From assembly GCF_036330325.1 (NCBI RefSeq), contig NZ_JAZDRO010000001.1, positions 682,001-746,000 of the forward strand: a stretch of DNA of 64,000 nucleotides. Direction: 5' to 3'. Shown piece by piece: positions 42,260-51,869 of this stretch (positions within the stretch are counted from its first letter, which is position 1; every line of letters begins with the position of its first letter). The position numbers were made by a program, and so were the translations under genes. A model generated the notes under the pieces. The model did no database searches. It was given only the letters and a program-made list of their open reading frames with translations, and was not told where the DNA came from. This DNA comes from Hyphobacterium marinum (GTDB lineage Bacteria; Pseudomonadota; Alphaproteobacteria; Caulobacterales; Maricaulaceae).

Positions 42260-45200
42260 ATGTCACTCTTCAAAAAATTCTCTTACGGCGCGGCCACGGT
42301 CGCCCTTCTCGCCGCGGCTCCCGCTGCGGTCCACGCCCAGGTCACCACGACCGACATTCGCGGCAGCGTGACGGATCCATCCGGCGCGCCGGTGGCCGGT
42401 GCGACCATCACGGTCGTTCACGTCCCGACCGCGACGGTGACCTCCACCACGACCGGACCGGGCGGATCGTTCAACACGCGCGGCCTGCGCGCGGGTGGCC
42501 CCTACCGTGTGTCCGCCACGGCGAGCGGTTTCCAGGGTGCCGTCATCGAGGACGTCTACACCTCGCTGGGCACGCCGGTTTCCGTTGACATGGTCCTGCA
42601 GTCGGGCGCGTCCGACACGATCGTCGTGCTTGGTGACCGCATGGTCGTTGCCGACGTCGCCGTCGGTCCGTCGGCCGTCTTCGACTTCTCCGAGCTGCAA
42701 AACTCTCCGGCCGTGAACCGGGACCTGAAGGACATCGTCCGTCTCGACCCGCGCATCTATCTCGACGAGTCGTTCAACGACTCCATCCAGTGCGCCGGCG
42801 CACACCCGCGCTTCAACAGCCTGACCGTCGACGGCATCGGCCTGAATGACGGCTTCGGCCTCAACGCCAACGGTTACCCGACCGAGCGCATGCCCTTCCC
42901 GTTCGATGCCATTCAGCAGGTGTCGGTCGAGCTGGCTCCGTTCGACGTTCAATATGGCGGCTTCACCGCGTGTAACATCAACGCCGTGACCCGTTCGGGT
43001 ACCAACGAGATCACCGGCTCGGTCTTCGTCGACTACACCGACGAGCGCCTGCAAGGTAACGACCCGGCTCCGTTCGATGAAATCCGCTACGGCTTCTCGC
43101 TGGGCGCGCCGATCATCGAAGACCGTCTCTTCGTTTTCGCGACCTATGAGCGTTTCGAAGGCGTGAACCAGTTTTTCCGCGGCCCGCAAGGCTCCGGTGC
43201 CACGGTCGAGATTACCGGCTTCACGCAAGCCGACTATCAGCAGATCCTGACGGCGGCCCAGAACCTCTATGGCTACAACCCGGGTGGTACGCCGTCCTCG
43301 TCGCCGTCGATCGACGAGAAATATCTCGTCCGCGTCGACTGGAACATCACCGACAACCACCGCGCCGCGTTCACATACAACTACAATGACGCGCTGAACC
43401 TGACGGAATCGGATGGCGACAACAACGAGTTCGAATTCTCGAACCACCTCTACAACCGGGGTGCCGAGCTGCAGGCCTACTCGCTGCAGATCGTTTCGGA
43501 CTGGACCGACAATCTGTCGACCGACTTCCGCCTGTCCTACAACGATGTCGACTTCACGCAGGCCTCCTCGGGCGGCACTGATTTCGGTGAAGTGCAAATC
43601 GCGCACAACGGCAACACGATCTATCTCGGTGCCGACGACTCCCGTCACTCGAACGATCTCGACTACACGGTCCTGAACCTGCGTGCGGCCGGTTCGTACA
43701 GCTGGGGTGAGCACTTCTTCACCGCTGGTTACGAGCGCCAGACCTATGACGTGTTCAACCTGTTCGTTCAGCACAGCGAAGGTGAGTACCGCTTCTCGAG
43801 CATCGCCAACTTCATTTCCGGCGATGTGGACCGCGTCTATTACGGCAATGCCCGGGGCACCAACAATCCGGCCGATGCCGGCGCGACCTTCGAGTACGAC
43901 ATCAACACGCTGTTCTTCCAGGACGAGTTCCAGGTGCATCCCGATGTCACGCTCACCGCGGGTATCCGCTACGAGTGGTACACCAGCGATGACCGTCCGA
44001 ACGCCAACGCCAACTTCCTGGCGCGGAACGGCTACTCGAACACCGAGACGTTTGACGGACGCGACCTACTTCAACCGCGCTTCGGCTTCTCCTGGGACGT
44101 CAATGATCGCCTCGACATCCGCGGCGGCATTGGCCTCTACTCGGGCGGCAATCCGAATGTGTGGCTGTCGAACAGCTACTCGAATGACGGCCTGACCAAT
44201 GTGCAGCTGCAATACCGTCCGTCGCGTGGCGAGCTTGGCAACCTGTTCCTCGAGCCCTTCACCCAGGACGAAGGCGGCCAGGGCCGTCCGATCTGGGGCG
44301 TGCCGACCGTCATGTACAACGCGGTTGCCAACGGTGCGGCCAACTCGACGGTCAACGCCATCGATCCGAATTTCGAAGTTCCCTCGGAATGGAAATTCGC
44401 GATTGGCGGTACCTACGACCTGACCACGCCCTGGTTCGAGAACGACGCCACCATCATGGTCGACGTTCTCTACTCGCAATCGCGTGACGCGGCCGCCGTG
44501 GTCGACGCCACGCTCGAGCAGATCGGTACCGCGCCGGACGGCCGCCCGATCTACCGCCGGATCGACCGTTCGGACCCGGATTGCGCGATCAACCCGGCTG
44601 GTGCGGCCTGCTCTTCGCGGGGCTTTAACAACGACCTGATCCTGACCAACACCGATGGCGGTCACCAGTTCGTCTTCTCCGCGGCGATCCAGCACGAGTT
44701 CACGAACAACATCTCGTGGAGCCTCGGCTACGCCTATGTCGATGCCACCGACACCAGCTCGATGACCTCTTCGGTCGCCTTCTCGAACTGGACCAGCATC
44801 GCGACCTCCGACATCAACAACAACCCGGAGGCCACGTCCAACTACGAAATCCCGCACCGCTTCACGATGCGGGCGAGCTGGGAACACGCGTTCTTCGGGG
44901 AATACATGACCCGCGCGACGCTGTTCGGTCAGGCCTTCCAGGGCCGTCCGTACTCCTTCGCCTTCGACGGCAGCTCGACGGACATGTTCGGCGACGGTCA
45001 GGACTATGTGCACCTGCTCTATGTCCCGCTCGAGAACGACCCGAACGTGGTCTACGCGCCGGGCTTCGACCAGGCGGCCTTCAATGCCTTCATCGCGCAA
45101 TACGGCCTGACCCGCGGTCAGATCACCGGGCGTAACGAGCAGGAAGGTCAGTGGAGCAACCGCTTCGACGTCCGTCTTGACCAGGAATTCCGGGGCTTCG

Positions 45201-45436
45201 CTCCGGGCCACATTGCCTCGGCCTTCATCACGGTCGAGAATGTCGGCAACCTGCTCAACGACGACTGGGGTGTGCTCAACCAGGCCAGCTTCCCGCAGCG
45301 TGTGGGCGTTGTCGACGCCACCATCAACGGTGCCGGCCAGTACGAGTACCGCCGCTTCTTCTCCCGCTCGCCGGAGCGTGCGGTGGGTGGCGTGTCCTTC
45401 TGGAACGTCCGCCTGGGCCTGCGCTACGAGTTCTAG
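42260..45436 (+). CDS. Oar-like TonB-dependent receptor
   Basis: 1058 aa outer-membrane receptor from ATG 42260. Signal peptide MSLFKKFSYGAATVALLAAA...AVHA (cleavage about residue 27). Residues about 30-110 form a carboxypeptidase-regulatory-like beta domain (DIRGSVTDPSGAPVAGATITV). A plug follows (RDLKDIVRLDPRIYLDESFN, SLTVDGIGLNDGFG, VSVELAPFDVQYGGFTACNI), then a long barrel ending in an aromatic C-terminal residue (GLRYEF), the usual barrel signal. The plug contains a Cys pair (IQCAGAH and FTACNIN). Strong terminator follows. With a possible Pho box upstream and phoD downstream, uptake of a phosphorylated compound is a reasonable inference. Confidence 0.92.
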   Translation: MSLFKKFSYGAATVALLAAAPAAVHAQVTTTDIRGSVTDPSGAPVAGATITVVHVPTATVTSTTTGPGGSFNTRGLRAGGPYRVSATASGFQGAVIEDVYTSLGTPVSVDMVLQSGASDTIVVLGDRMVVADVAVGPSAVFDFSELQNSPAVNRDLKDIVRLDPRIYLDESFNDSIQCAGAHPRFNSLTVDGIGLNDGFGLNANGYPTERMPFPFDAIQQVSVELAPFDVQYGGFTACNINAVTRSGTNEITGSVFVDYTDERLQGNDPAPFDEIRYGFSLGAPIIEDRLFVFATYERFEGVNQFFRGPQGSGATVEITGFTQADYQQILTAAQNLYGYNPGGTPSSSPSIDEKYLVRVDWNITDNHRAAFTYNYNDALNLTESDGDNNEFEFSNHLYNRGAELQAYSLQIVSDWTDNLSTDFRLSYNDVDFTQASSGGTDFGEVQIAHNGNTIYLGADDSRHSNDLDYTVLNLRAAGSYSWGEHFFTAGYERQTYDVFNLFVQHSEGEYRFSSIANFISGDVDRVYYGNARGTNNPADAGATFEYDINTLFFQDEFQVHPDVTLTAGIRYEWYTSDDRPNANANFLARNGYSNTETFDGRDLLQPRFGFSWDVNDRLDIRGGIGLYSGGNPNVWLSNSYSNDGLTNVQLQYRPSRGELGNLFLEPFTQDEGGQGRPIWGVPTVMYNAVANGAANSTVNAIDPNFEVPSEWKFAIGGTYDLTTPWFENDATIMVDVLYSQSRDAAAVVDATLEQIGTAPDGRPIYRRIDRSDPDCAINPAGAACSSRGFNNDLILTNTDGGHQFVFSAAIQHEFTNNISWSLGYAYVDATDTSSMTSSVAFSNWTSIATSDINNNPEATSNYEIPHRFTMRASWEHAFFGEYMTRATLFGQAFQGRPYSFAFDGSSTDMFGDGQDYVHLLYVPLENDPNVVYAPGFDQAAFNAFIAQYGLTRGQITGRNEQEGQWSNRFDVRLDQEFRGFAPGHIASAFITVENVGNLLNDDWGVLNQASFPQRVGVVDATINGAGQYEYRRFFSRSPERAVGGVSFWNVRLGLRYEF

Positions 45437-45470
45437 TCGCAGTCTTCCGGACAACCGGACCAAATGAATC

Positions 45471-45498
45471 GGGGCGGCTCGCAAGAGCCGCCCCTTTT
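45471..45498 (+). terminator. Intrinsic terminator of the TonB-dependent receptor gene
   Basis: Perfect 10-bp stem GGGGCGGCTC / GAGCCGCCCC with tetraloop GCAA, followed by TTTTCTTT. It begins 34 nt after the stop codon. Confidence 0.93.
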
Positions 45499-45512
45499 CT
45501 TTGCGCTGTCAT

Positions 45513-45534
45513 GTGTCGCAGTCCTGTCGCGCAA
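45513..45534 (+). promoter_or_regulatory. Possible Pho box upstream of phoD
   Basis: TGTC cores spaced 11 bp apart (GTGTCGCAGTC then CTGTCGCGCAA), with further TGTC cores at 45507 and 45538. It lies 49 nt before the phoD start and just after the receptor terminator. The match is weaker than the site at 42132. Confidence 0.35.
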
Positions 45535-45582
45535 ACCTGTCAGGACTGGTATCAAGCCCAGTCATTTCCGGGGAGAGTCCAG

Positions 45583-47151
45583 ATGTTGCCGATCAGCCGC
45601 CGCCTCGCTTTGAAAACCGCCTTTGCGGCGGCCGCCGCGGGATTTGTTCAACCGTGGCGGGGGACAGCCCTGGCCCAGACAGGTCCGATGCCCGGCGATC
45701 CCTTCAGCCTGGGCGTGGCTTCTGGCGACCCGACCCCGGACGGGTTTGTCCTGTGGACGCGGCTGGCCCCCCTGCCGCTGGAGCCGATGGGCGGTCTGGG
45801 CGACCAACCCGTGGAAGTCGTCCTGGAAATCGCCGAGGACGAGAATTTCCGCCGCATTGTGCGCACCCAGCGCCTGATGAGCCGGCCTGACCGCGCCCAT
45901 GCTGTCCATGCCGAGATCTACGGTCTGCCGGCAGGCCGCGAATACTTCTACCGGTTTGGGGCTGGCGGCGCGGACAGCCCGACCGGCCGTACCCGGACGG
46001 CACCGGAATTTGGCGCGCCACTGGACCGCCTCCGGGCAGCGTGGATGTCGTGCCAGCATTACGAGCAGGGGTTTTTCACGCCCTATCAGGACATGGTGGC
46101 GCAGAACCCGGATATCCTGATCCACACCGGCGACTACATCTATGAGTCCAGCTGGGGGCCGCAGGTCCGCCGTCACCCGGCTCCGGAACCGACCAACCTG
46201 GCCGGCTACCGTCTTCATCATGCCGCCTACAAGCTCGACCGGGACTTGCAGGCCGCCCACGCGGCCGCGCCCTGGCTGTTCGTCTGGGACGATCATGAAG
46301 TCGACAATGATTATGCGGGCGATATTTCCGAAGAGCCGGGCGTCCCCGAGGATGAATTCCGTCTGCGCCGGATCGCGGCCTATCGCGCCTATTTCGAACA
46401 CCTGCCCTTGCGCGGCCGTTCGGTGCTCAGCGCGGCCGGGCACATGCGGACCTGGGGATCGTCGGTATGGGGCAACCTTGTCGAGTTCTGGCTGACGGAC
46501 GGGCGGCAATACCGGTCGCCAGACCCCTGCCCGTCGCCCGAGGACCGGGGCGGCCATCTCGAGCCGCAGTCCTGCCCGGGCATCCAGGATGAAAGCCAGA
46601 CCTATTTCGGCGCGACCCAGGAAGACTGGCTGCGGCGCAATTTCGGCCGTGGCACGGCGCGCTGGGACGTGCTGGTACAGGCGACCCTGTTCTCACGGCT
46701 CAACCAGTCCCTGCCGGACGGCACGCCGGCGGCCTATACCGATGGCTGGGACGGCTTCCCGATCGCCCGCCGACGGATGACCGACATCATCGGCGGACGG
46801 AATCCGAACACGATTATCCTTGGCGGCGACATGCATTGCCACTGGGCGTCCAATGTGAAGGCCGACTATTTCGACCCGGACTCGGCGGTCATCGGCTCGG
46901 AATTCGTGACCACGTCGATCACATCGCACTCCTATCTCTACAATATTTTCAATGGCATGCTGCCGAACAACCCGCACATCCTGCACATGGATGACCGCCA
47001 GCGGGGCTACGGCCTGGCCGATTTCCATCCCGACCGGACCGAGGTGTCGCAACGCGTGGTCGATGGCGTGGCCCGCCGCAGCCAGGGTGCGGCGAGAGAT
47101 CAGGCTCGCTGGGTTGTCGAGGCCGGACGGCCCGGTCCGCAACGGCTTTGA
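45583..47151 (+). CDS. phoD: Alkaline phosphatase D family, Tat-exported
   Basis: 522 aa from ATG 45583 (GGGGAGAG upstream; an in-frame ATG at 45511 would start inside the promoter region). Twin-arginine signal MLPISRRLALKTAFAAAAAG, so it is exported folded, as usual for PhoD, a metal-dependent phosphodiesterase/monoesterase. PhoD N domain, FSLGVASGDPTPDGFVLWTRL, then the phosphatase domain with SCQHYEQGFF, LIHTGDYIYESSWG, FVWDDHEVDNDYAG and ILGGDMHCHWASNVK, which carry the metal ligands. Supplies phosphate from organic esters, consistent with the Pho-box-like sequences. Confidence 0.93.
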   Translation: MLPISRRLALKTAFAAAAAGFVQPWRGTALAQTGPMPGDPFSLGVASGDPTPDGFVLWTRLAPLPLEPMGGLGDQPVEVVLEIAEDENFRRIVRTQRLMSRPDRAHAVHAEIYGLPAGREYFYRFGAGGADSPTGRTRTAPEFGAPLDRLRAAWMSCQHYEQGFFTPYQDMVAQNPDILIHTGDYIYESSWGPQVRRHPAPEPTNLAGYRLHHAAYKLDRDLQAAHAAAPWLFVWDDHEVDNDYAGDISEEPGVPEDEFRLRRIAAYRAYFEHLPLRGRSVLSAAGHMRTWGSSVWGNLVEFWLTDGRQYRSPDPCPSPEDRGGHLEPQSCPGIQDESQTYFGATQEDWLRRNFGRGTARWDVLVQATLFSRLNQSLPDGTPAAYTDGWDGFPIARRRMTDIIGGRNPNTIILGGDMHCHWASNVKADYFDPDSAVIGSEFVTTSITSHSYLYNIFNGMLPNNPHILHMDDRQRGYGLADFHPDRTEVSQRVVDGVARRSQGAARDQARWVVEAGRPGPQRL

Positions 47152-47191
47152 CCACTCCCGCCTGCCGCAATGAAGTGCTAGGAATCGCGGC

Positions 47192-48208
47192 ATGACCTAC
47201 CGGATTCCCAACGAGTTCGCGCGGCAGGACCGCGTCTTCACCTGCTGGCCGGCAGACGGCGAACTCTGGCTCGAGAATCTCGAGCCGGCGCGCGCCGAAT
47301 TCGCCGCTTTCCTGAAACTGCTCATGGCACCGGGAGAGCATGGCGAGCGTCTGGCCATCACTGTGCTGGCAGCCAATGGAGAGACCGAAGTCTCGATCCG
47401 CGCCGCCATGGGTGATGGCGTCGAAATCCTGCCGGCGCCCTACGGCGATGTCTGGGCGCGTGATACCGGGCCTGTCTTCGCCCTGGATGGCACCACCCGT
47501 GTGGCTGTGACATTCCGCTTCAATGGCTGGGGCGGAAAGTACGAATTGCCCGGCGATGACAGGGTGGCTGCCGCCATCGCGGACGCGGCCGGGGCGTTGA
47601 TCCGGCCCTTCGATCTGGTTGCCGAGGGCGGGGCGCTGGAATTCGATGGTGACGGCACGGTGCTGACCACGCGTCAGTGTCTGCTCAATCCCAATCGCAA
47701 CCCCGGCAAATCCGAAGCCGAGGTCGAGGCGATCCTGAAAGCCGCGCTCGGCGTGGAAAAAGTGCTCTGGCTGGATGAGGGGCTGAAATTCGACCACACG
47801 GACGGGCATATCGACAATGTGGCGCGGTTTGCCGGTCCGGGCCGTGTCGTCTGTCAGGCACCGGCGGGGCCGGACGACCCGCAGGCTGACATTCTCGACC
47901 AGTGCGCGGGCGAGCTCGAAGCGATGACCGATGCGCGGGGCCGCAAGCTGGAAGTGCTGCGCATTCCCTCTCCGGGGCGCATCGAGGACGAGGACGGCAA
48001 TCCCCGGCCCGCGTCGCACATGAACTGGGTCATTGGACCGCGGAACCTTGTCGTGCCAACCTATGGCACGCCCGAGGGCGATGAGGCGGTCACGATCTTG
48101 CAGGGAATTTTTCCAACGCGGCAGGTGATTGGAAGCCCGTCTTCGCATATCCTGTCGGGCGGGGGGGCATTTCACTGTGTGACATGCCATGTGCCAAGCG
48201 GGGATTAG
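47192..48208 (+). CDS. aguA: Agmatine deiminase
   Basis: 338 aa. Hydrolyses agmatine to N-carbamoylputrescine and ammonia. Guanidine-modifying fold: YGDVWARDTGPVF, FNGWGGKYE, EGGALEFDGDGTVLTT, DHTDGHIDNVARF, and the catalytic Cys329 in GGGAFHC near the C-terminus. The WARDTGP and DGHID motifs hold the substrate-binding acids and His. First of four tightly spaced genes; the next starts 2 nt after its stop. The gap to phoD is 40 nt, so read-through from phoD is possible. Confidence 0.93.
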   Translation: MTYRIPNEFARQDRVFTCWPADGELWLENLEPARAEFAAFLKLLMAPGEHGERLAITVLAANGETEVSIRAAMGDGVEILPAPYGDVWARDTGPVFALDGTTRVAVTFRFNGWGGKYELPGDDRVAAAIADAAGALIRPFDLVAEGGALEFDGDGTVLTTRQCLLNPNRNPGKSEAEVEAILKAALGVEKVLWLDEGLKFDHTDGHIDNVARFAGPGRVVCQAPAGPDDPQADILDQCAGELEAMTDARGRKLEVLRIPSPGRIEDEDGNPRPASHMNWVIGPRNLVVPTYGTPEGDEAVTILQGIFPTRQVIGSPSSHILSGGGAFHCVTCHVPSGD

Positions 48209-48210
48209 AC

Positions 48211-49464
48211 ATGCGCGTTCAAGCTCTTGTGGTGTTGGGTCTGGCCTTGGCTGCGGCTCCGGCAGCGGAAGGGCAGAACACGGCTGCCATCACGACCGCC
48301 GGACCGCAGGTGTCGGGCTATATCAATGCGGCGACCCTGCCGATTCCGGCCAACATGCTCGATGTGCCCGACGAGGCCGACCGCGCCTATCTCGAAACAT
48401 TCCGCGCGCGTCTCGACGAGGTCATGACCCGCGAGGAGACGGTGGGCCTGGCTGTCGCCGTGCTGGTCCAGGGTGAACCGGTCCTGGTCTATGCCGCCGG
48501 TGAAGAAGAGGCCGGAACGGGCCGCCCGATCACGACAGATACGGTTTTCCGGGCGGCATCCGTTTCCAAGGGGATGACCGGGACCCTACTCGCGCTGCTG
48601 GAAACGCAGGGCCGGGTCAATCTCAACGACCCCGTACCCAGCGAACTCCTGCCGCTTCCGCGCGGACGCCAGGCGACCGTCGAACAGGTGCTGGCGCAGC
48701 GGACCGGCCTGCCGCCCCATACCGGTGACCGGGCCATGGAGCGCGGCGGGAATGTCAGCCAGTTGCGCAGCCGCCTGGGCAGCCAGCGGCCCTCCTGTCG
48801 GCCCGGCGAGTGCTACACCTATCAGAATATCGCATTTGGCAGCGTCGAAGTGATTGCTTCCCAGGCTGCCGGGCTCGATTTCGGGACCGCGATGGATACC
48901 TATGTGTTCCAGCGGGTCGGGATGAATACGGCCAGCGTCGGTGTCGACGCCCTGCGCCAGAGCGCCAGCTGGGCGCGCCCGCACCGGCGGCGCGATCGTG
49001 ATGCGCACGGCACCCCCCGGGCGGGGGATCCGGATACGGCTTATGACGCCACGCCGGCCGCGGCTTCGGTCAATGTCTCGCTCAACGACATGATCGCCTG
49101 GGCCCGGGCCCAGCTTGGAACGTCCGGGCACCTTCCGGCACCGGTGCTCGAACGGGTCCAGACTTCCTATGGGGACTCGCCGTCACAGACGCGGCGGCTT
49201 TACCGCCTCGAGGACCGGATCGAGAATACCGGCTATGGGCTGGGCTGGCGCGTGTATGACTGGAGCGGGCATCGCCTGATCACGCATTCAGGCTATCTGT
49301 CCGGCTACGGTGCGCAAATTTACATGGAACCGGCAACCGGATTTGCGTATGTGGCGTTATGGAACCACGACGGTGACGCGCCCTGGTGGCTCTTCCCCAC
49401 GCTTATGGACTTGCGCACCGGGGACGGGCCGGCGGACTGGCTGGACCTGCTGGACGAGGACTGA
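48211..49464 (+). CDS. Exported serine hydrolase, class C beta-lactamase/DD-peptidase fold
   Basis: 417 aa from ATG 48211 with a Sec signal (VQALVVLGLALAAAPAAEG). Active-site motifs: Ser117-x-x-Lys120 in RAASVSKGM, YTYQN as the Y-x-N motif, and HSGYLSG in place of the KTG box. Residues about 270-295 are Arg/Asp-rich and charged (RPHRRRDRDAHG), an insertion of uncertain role. It sits between aguA and aguB, gaps 2 and 9 nt, although an exported hydrolase has no obvious place in polyamine synthesis. Substrate unknown; beta-lactamase activity is not implied. Confidence 0.88.
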   Translation: MRVQALVVLGLALAAAPAAEGQNTAAITTAGPQVSGYINAATLPIPANMLDVPDEADRAYLETFRARLDEVMTREETVGLAVAVLVQGEPVLVYAAGEEEAGTGRPITTDTVFRAASVSKGMTGTLLALLETQGRVNLNDPVPSELLPLPRGRQATVEQVLAQRTGLPPHTGDRAMERGGNVSQLRSRLGSQRPSCRPGECYTYQNIAFGSVEVIASQAAGLDFGTAMDTYVFQRVGMNTASVGVDALRQSASWARPHRRRDRDAHGTPRAGDPDTAYDATPAAASVNVSLNDMIAWARAQLGTSGHLPAPVLERVQTSYGDSPSQTRRLYRLEDRIENTGYGLGWRVYDWSGHRLITHSGYLSGYGAQIYMEPATGFAYVALWNHDGDAPWWLFPTLMDLRTGDGPADWLDLLDED

Positions 49465-49473
49465 CGCATCAAC

Positions 49474-50322
49474 ATGGCGACGGGAACGATTACCGCCGCG
49501 GCTCTCCAGGCCGCGTTCGGTGCCGATATGGATGCCAATATCGCGACCGTGAAGCGATTGGTGCGCGATGCGGCGGCGCAGGGCGCACAAGTCATCCTTC
49601 CGCCCGAACTCTTCCAGGGCCCGTATTTCTGCAAGACACAGGAAGAAGACTGGTTCGCCCAAGCCTATCCGGCGATGGAGCATCCGTGCGTGACCGCGCT
49701 TCAACCGCTTGCTGCGGAACTCGGGGTCGCCATCCCGGTATCCATTTTCGAGCGTGACGGCCCGCGTTACTACAACTCACTCGTCATGCTCGATGCGGAC
49801 GGGAAGGCGCTGGGCGTCTACCGCAAGAGCCACATTCCCGACGGTCCGGGCTATCAGGAGAAATACTATTTCCGCCCCGGTGACACCGGCTTCAAGGTCT
49901 GGACGACCCGTTTCGGGCGGGTTGGTGTCGGCATCTGCTGGGACCAGTGGTTCCCGGAAACCGCGCGCGCCATGGCGCTGCAGGGCGCGGAAATCCTGAT
50001 GTATCCGACCGCGATCGGGTCTGAACCCCACGACTCCAGTCTCGACACGGCGGCGCGCTGGCGCCGGGCCATGCAGGGCCACGCGGTGTCCAATGTGATG
50101 CCCGTGGTCGCGGCCAACCGGTACGGTGACGAAGACGGGCAGCGCTTTTACGGCACATCCTTCATCTGCGACCACGCCGGCGACATCAAGGGTGAGCTGG
50201 GGCGCGAGGACGAGGGCGTGATCGTCGCCGAGTTTGACCGGGGATTCCTGGATCGCCACCGCGCCGCCTGGGGGTTTTTCCGTGACCGGCGGCCCGACCT
50301 CTATGGTCCGTATTTCTCATGA
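49474..50322 (+). CDS. aguB: N-carbamoylputrescine amidase
   Basis: 282 aa nitrilase-superfamily enzyme that converts N-carbamoylputrescine to putrescine, CO2 and ammonia. Catalytic triad Glu45 (LPPELFQG), Lys118 (YRKSHIPDGPGYQEKYYF) and Cys155 (GICWDQWFPE). The segment MYPTAIGSEPHD and C-terminal WGFFRDRRPDLYGP are typical of AguB. Together with aguA in the same operon it completes the agmatine-to-putrescine route. Its stop overlaps the next start by 4 nt. Confidence 0.94.
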   Translation: MATGTITAAALQAAFGADMDANIATVKRLVRDAAAQGAQVILPPELFQGPYFCKTQEEDWFAQAYPAMEHPCVTALQPLAAELGVAIPVSIFERDGPRYYNSLVMLDADGKALGVYRKSHIPDGPGYQEKYYFRPGDTGFKVWTTRFGRVGVGICWDQWFPETARAMALQGAEILMYPTAIGSEPHDSSLDTAARWRRAMQGHAVSNVMPVVAANRYGDEDGQRFYGTSFICDHAGDIKGELGREDEGVIVAEFDRGFLDRHRAAWGFFRDRRPDLYGPYFS

Positions 50323-51869
50323 CCGCGAAAAACTCCCCGCCGAGCCTGACCATCCGCGATGCGACGCAGGATGATATCGACAACATCATCGCGCTCCAGA
50401 AGCGCGCCTATCCCGGACTGGAACCGGACTCCCCGGCGATGATCCGCGGGCGTCTCGCCCGGTTCCCGGAAGGTCAGATTGTCATTGAAATGGATGGCGA
50501 GATAGCCGGCTGGTGTTCGAGCTTCATGGTCGACGAAGCGTCCGCTTTTGCCGAAGACCAGACGCTGGATCGGATCACCGGGCATGGCTATGGCGCGCGG
50601 CACGACCCCAATGGGGACTGGCTCTATGGTGCCGAGGTGGCCGTTGATCCCAATGTTCGCCGGATCCGCATCGGTCAGCGTCTGTACGATGCGCGCCGCC
50701 GTCTGTGCGAGGAGCTGGAACTCAAAGGCATCGTCTTTGGCGGGCGTCTGCCGTCGCTGAAGCGCCGCGTCCGGCAGTACGGCACACCCGAAGACTATCT
50801 CGACGCCATTCGCGAGAAGAAGGTGCGCGACCCGGTTGCCTCATTCCAGATGCGCATGGGGTTCGAGCCGGTCCGCATTCTGCGGGATTATTATCCCGAG
50901 GACCGCGATTCACTCGGTCACGCCATCCTGATGAAATGGCTCAATCCGGCCTATCCGGCCGAGGAGCGGGCCTCGAAATGGCGGCCCGAGCCGAATTCGG
51001 TGCGGGTCGCGGCGGTCCAGTTCCAGATGCGCGCGGTCGCGACACTCGAAGAGTTCGAGCACAATGTGGAATACTTCGTCGAAGTCTGCTCGGATTACCG
51101 GGCCGATTTCTGCGTCTTCCCGGAAATGTTCACTGTCGCCCTGCTGGCGCTGGAAAAGAAGAAGCTGACGCCGGCGGAATCCATCGCCGCGCTGTCGCGC
51201 CATACGCCCTGGTTCCTGAAATTCATGAGCGCGCTGGCCGTTGGCTACAATATCAACATCATCGGCGGCTCTCATCCGACCCGGACCGATGATGGCGAGA
51301 TCCAGAATGTCGCCTATGTCTTCCTGCGCGACGGCTCGGTCCATGCCCAGGAAAAGATCCACCCGACGCCCAACGAGCGTTTCTGGTGGAATATCAAGGG
51401 CGGCGATGCGGTCCGGGCGATCCCGACCGATTGCGGGCCGATCGGCATTCTCATCTGCTATGACGCGGAATTCCCCGAACTCGCCCGCCGCCTGACCGAC
51501 GAGGGTGCACGCATCCTTTTTGCGCCCTACGCCACAGACGACCGGACCGGGCACCTCCGGGTGCGTTATTGCGCCCATGCCCGGGCCATCGAGAACCAGG
51601 TCTATGTCGTCACCGCCGGGAATGTCGGCAACCTGCCGGGCGTCGAAAACATGGACGTCAACTACGCCGAAAGCGCGGTCATCACGCCGTGCGATTTCCC
51701 GTTCGCGCGGGATGGACTGGCGGCAGTGGCGACCGAGAATGTCGAGACCATCGCCGTCGCTGATCTGCGCATGGACGATATCGCGTCAGCGCGCCATTCG
51801 GGCACGGTCCGCAATCTCAACGACCGGCGGTTTGATCTCTACAAGGTGACGTGGTCAGACCGCAGCTAG
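50319..51869 (+). CDS. GNAT acetyltransferase-nitrilase fusion (YhcX-like)
   Basis: 516 aa. Residues about 10-215 form a GNAT N-acetyltransferase domain (TIRDATQDDIDNIIALQKRAY, VAVDPNVRRIRIGQRLYDARR). Residues about 230-510 form a carbon-nitrogen hydrolase with Glu in CVFPEMFT, Lys in VHAQEKIHPTPNE and Cys in GILICYDAEFPE. The same two-domain layout is known for Bacillus YhcX, whose product is not settled. Coupled to aguB by a 4-nt overlap, so a polyamine-derived substrate (acetylation, then amide or carbamoyl cleavage) is plausible but unproven. Confidence 0.9.
   Translation: MTAKNSPPSLTIRDATQDDIDNIIALQKRAYPGLEPDSPAMIRGRLARFPEGQIVIEMDGEIAGWCSSFMVDEASAFAEDQTLDRITGHGYGARHDPNGDWLYGAEVAVDPNVRRIRIGQRLYDARRRLCEELELKGIVFGGRLPSLKRRVRQYGTPEDYLDAIREKKVRDPVASFQMRMGFEPVRILRDYYPEDRDSLGHAILMKWLNPAYPAEERASKWRPEPNSVRVAAVQFQMRAVATLEEFEHNVEYFVEVCSDYRADFCVFPEMFTVALLALEKKKLTPAESIAALSRHTPWFLKFMSALAVGYNINIIGGSHPTRTDDGEIQNVAYVFLRDGSVHAQEKIHPTPNERFWWNIKGGDAVRAIPTDCGPIGILICYDAEFPELARRLTDEGARILFAPYATDDRTGHLRVRYCAHARAIENQVYVVTAGNVGNLPGVENMDVNYAESAVITPCDFPFARDGLAAVATENVETIAVADLRMDDIASARHSGTVRNLNDRRFDLYKVTWSDRS

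Noticed and set aside
42263..45484. 558- and 472-aa minus-strand open frames opposite the TonB-dependent receptor
   Set aside because: The receptor frame has a signal peptide, plug and barrel; the antisense frames show only Val/Arg/Asp-rich noise.
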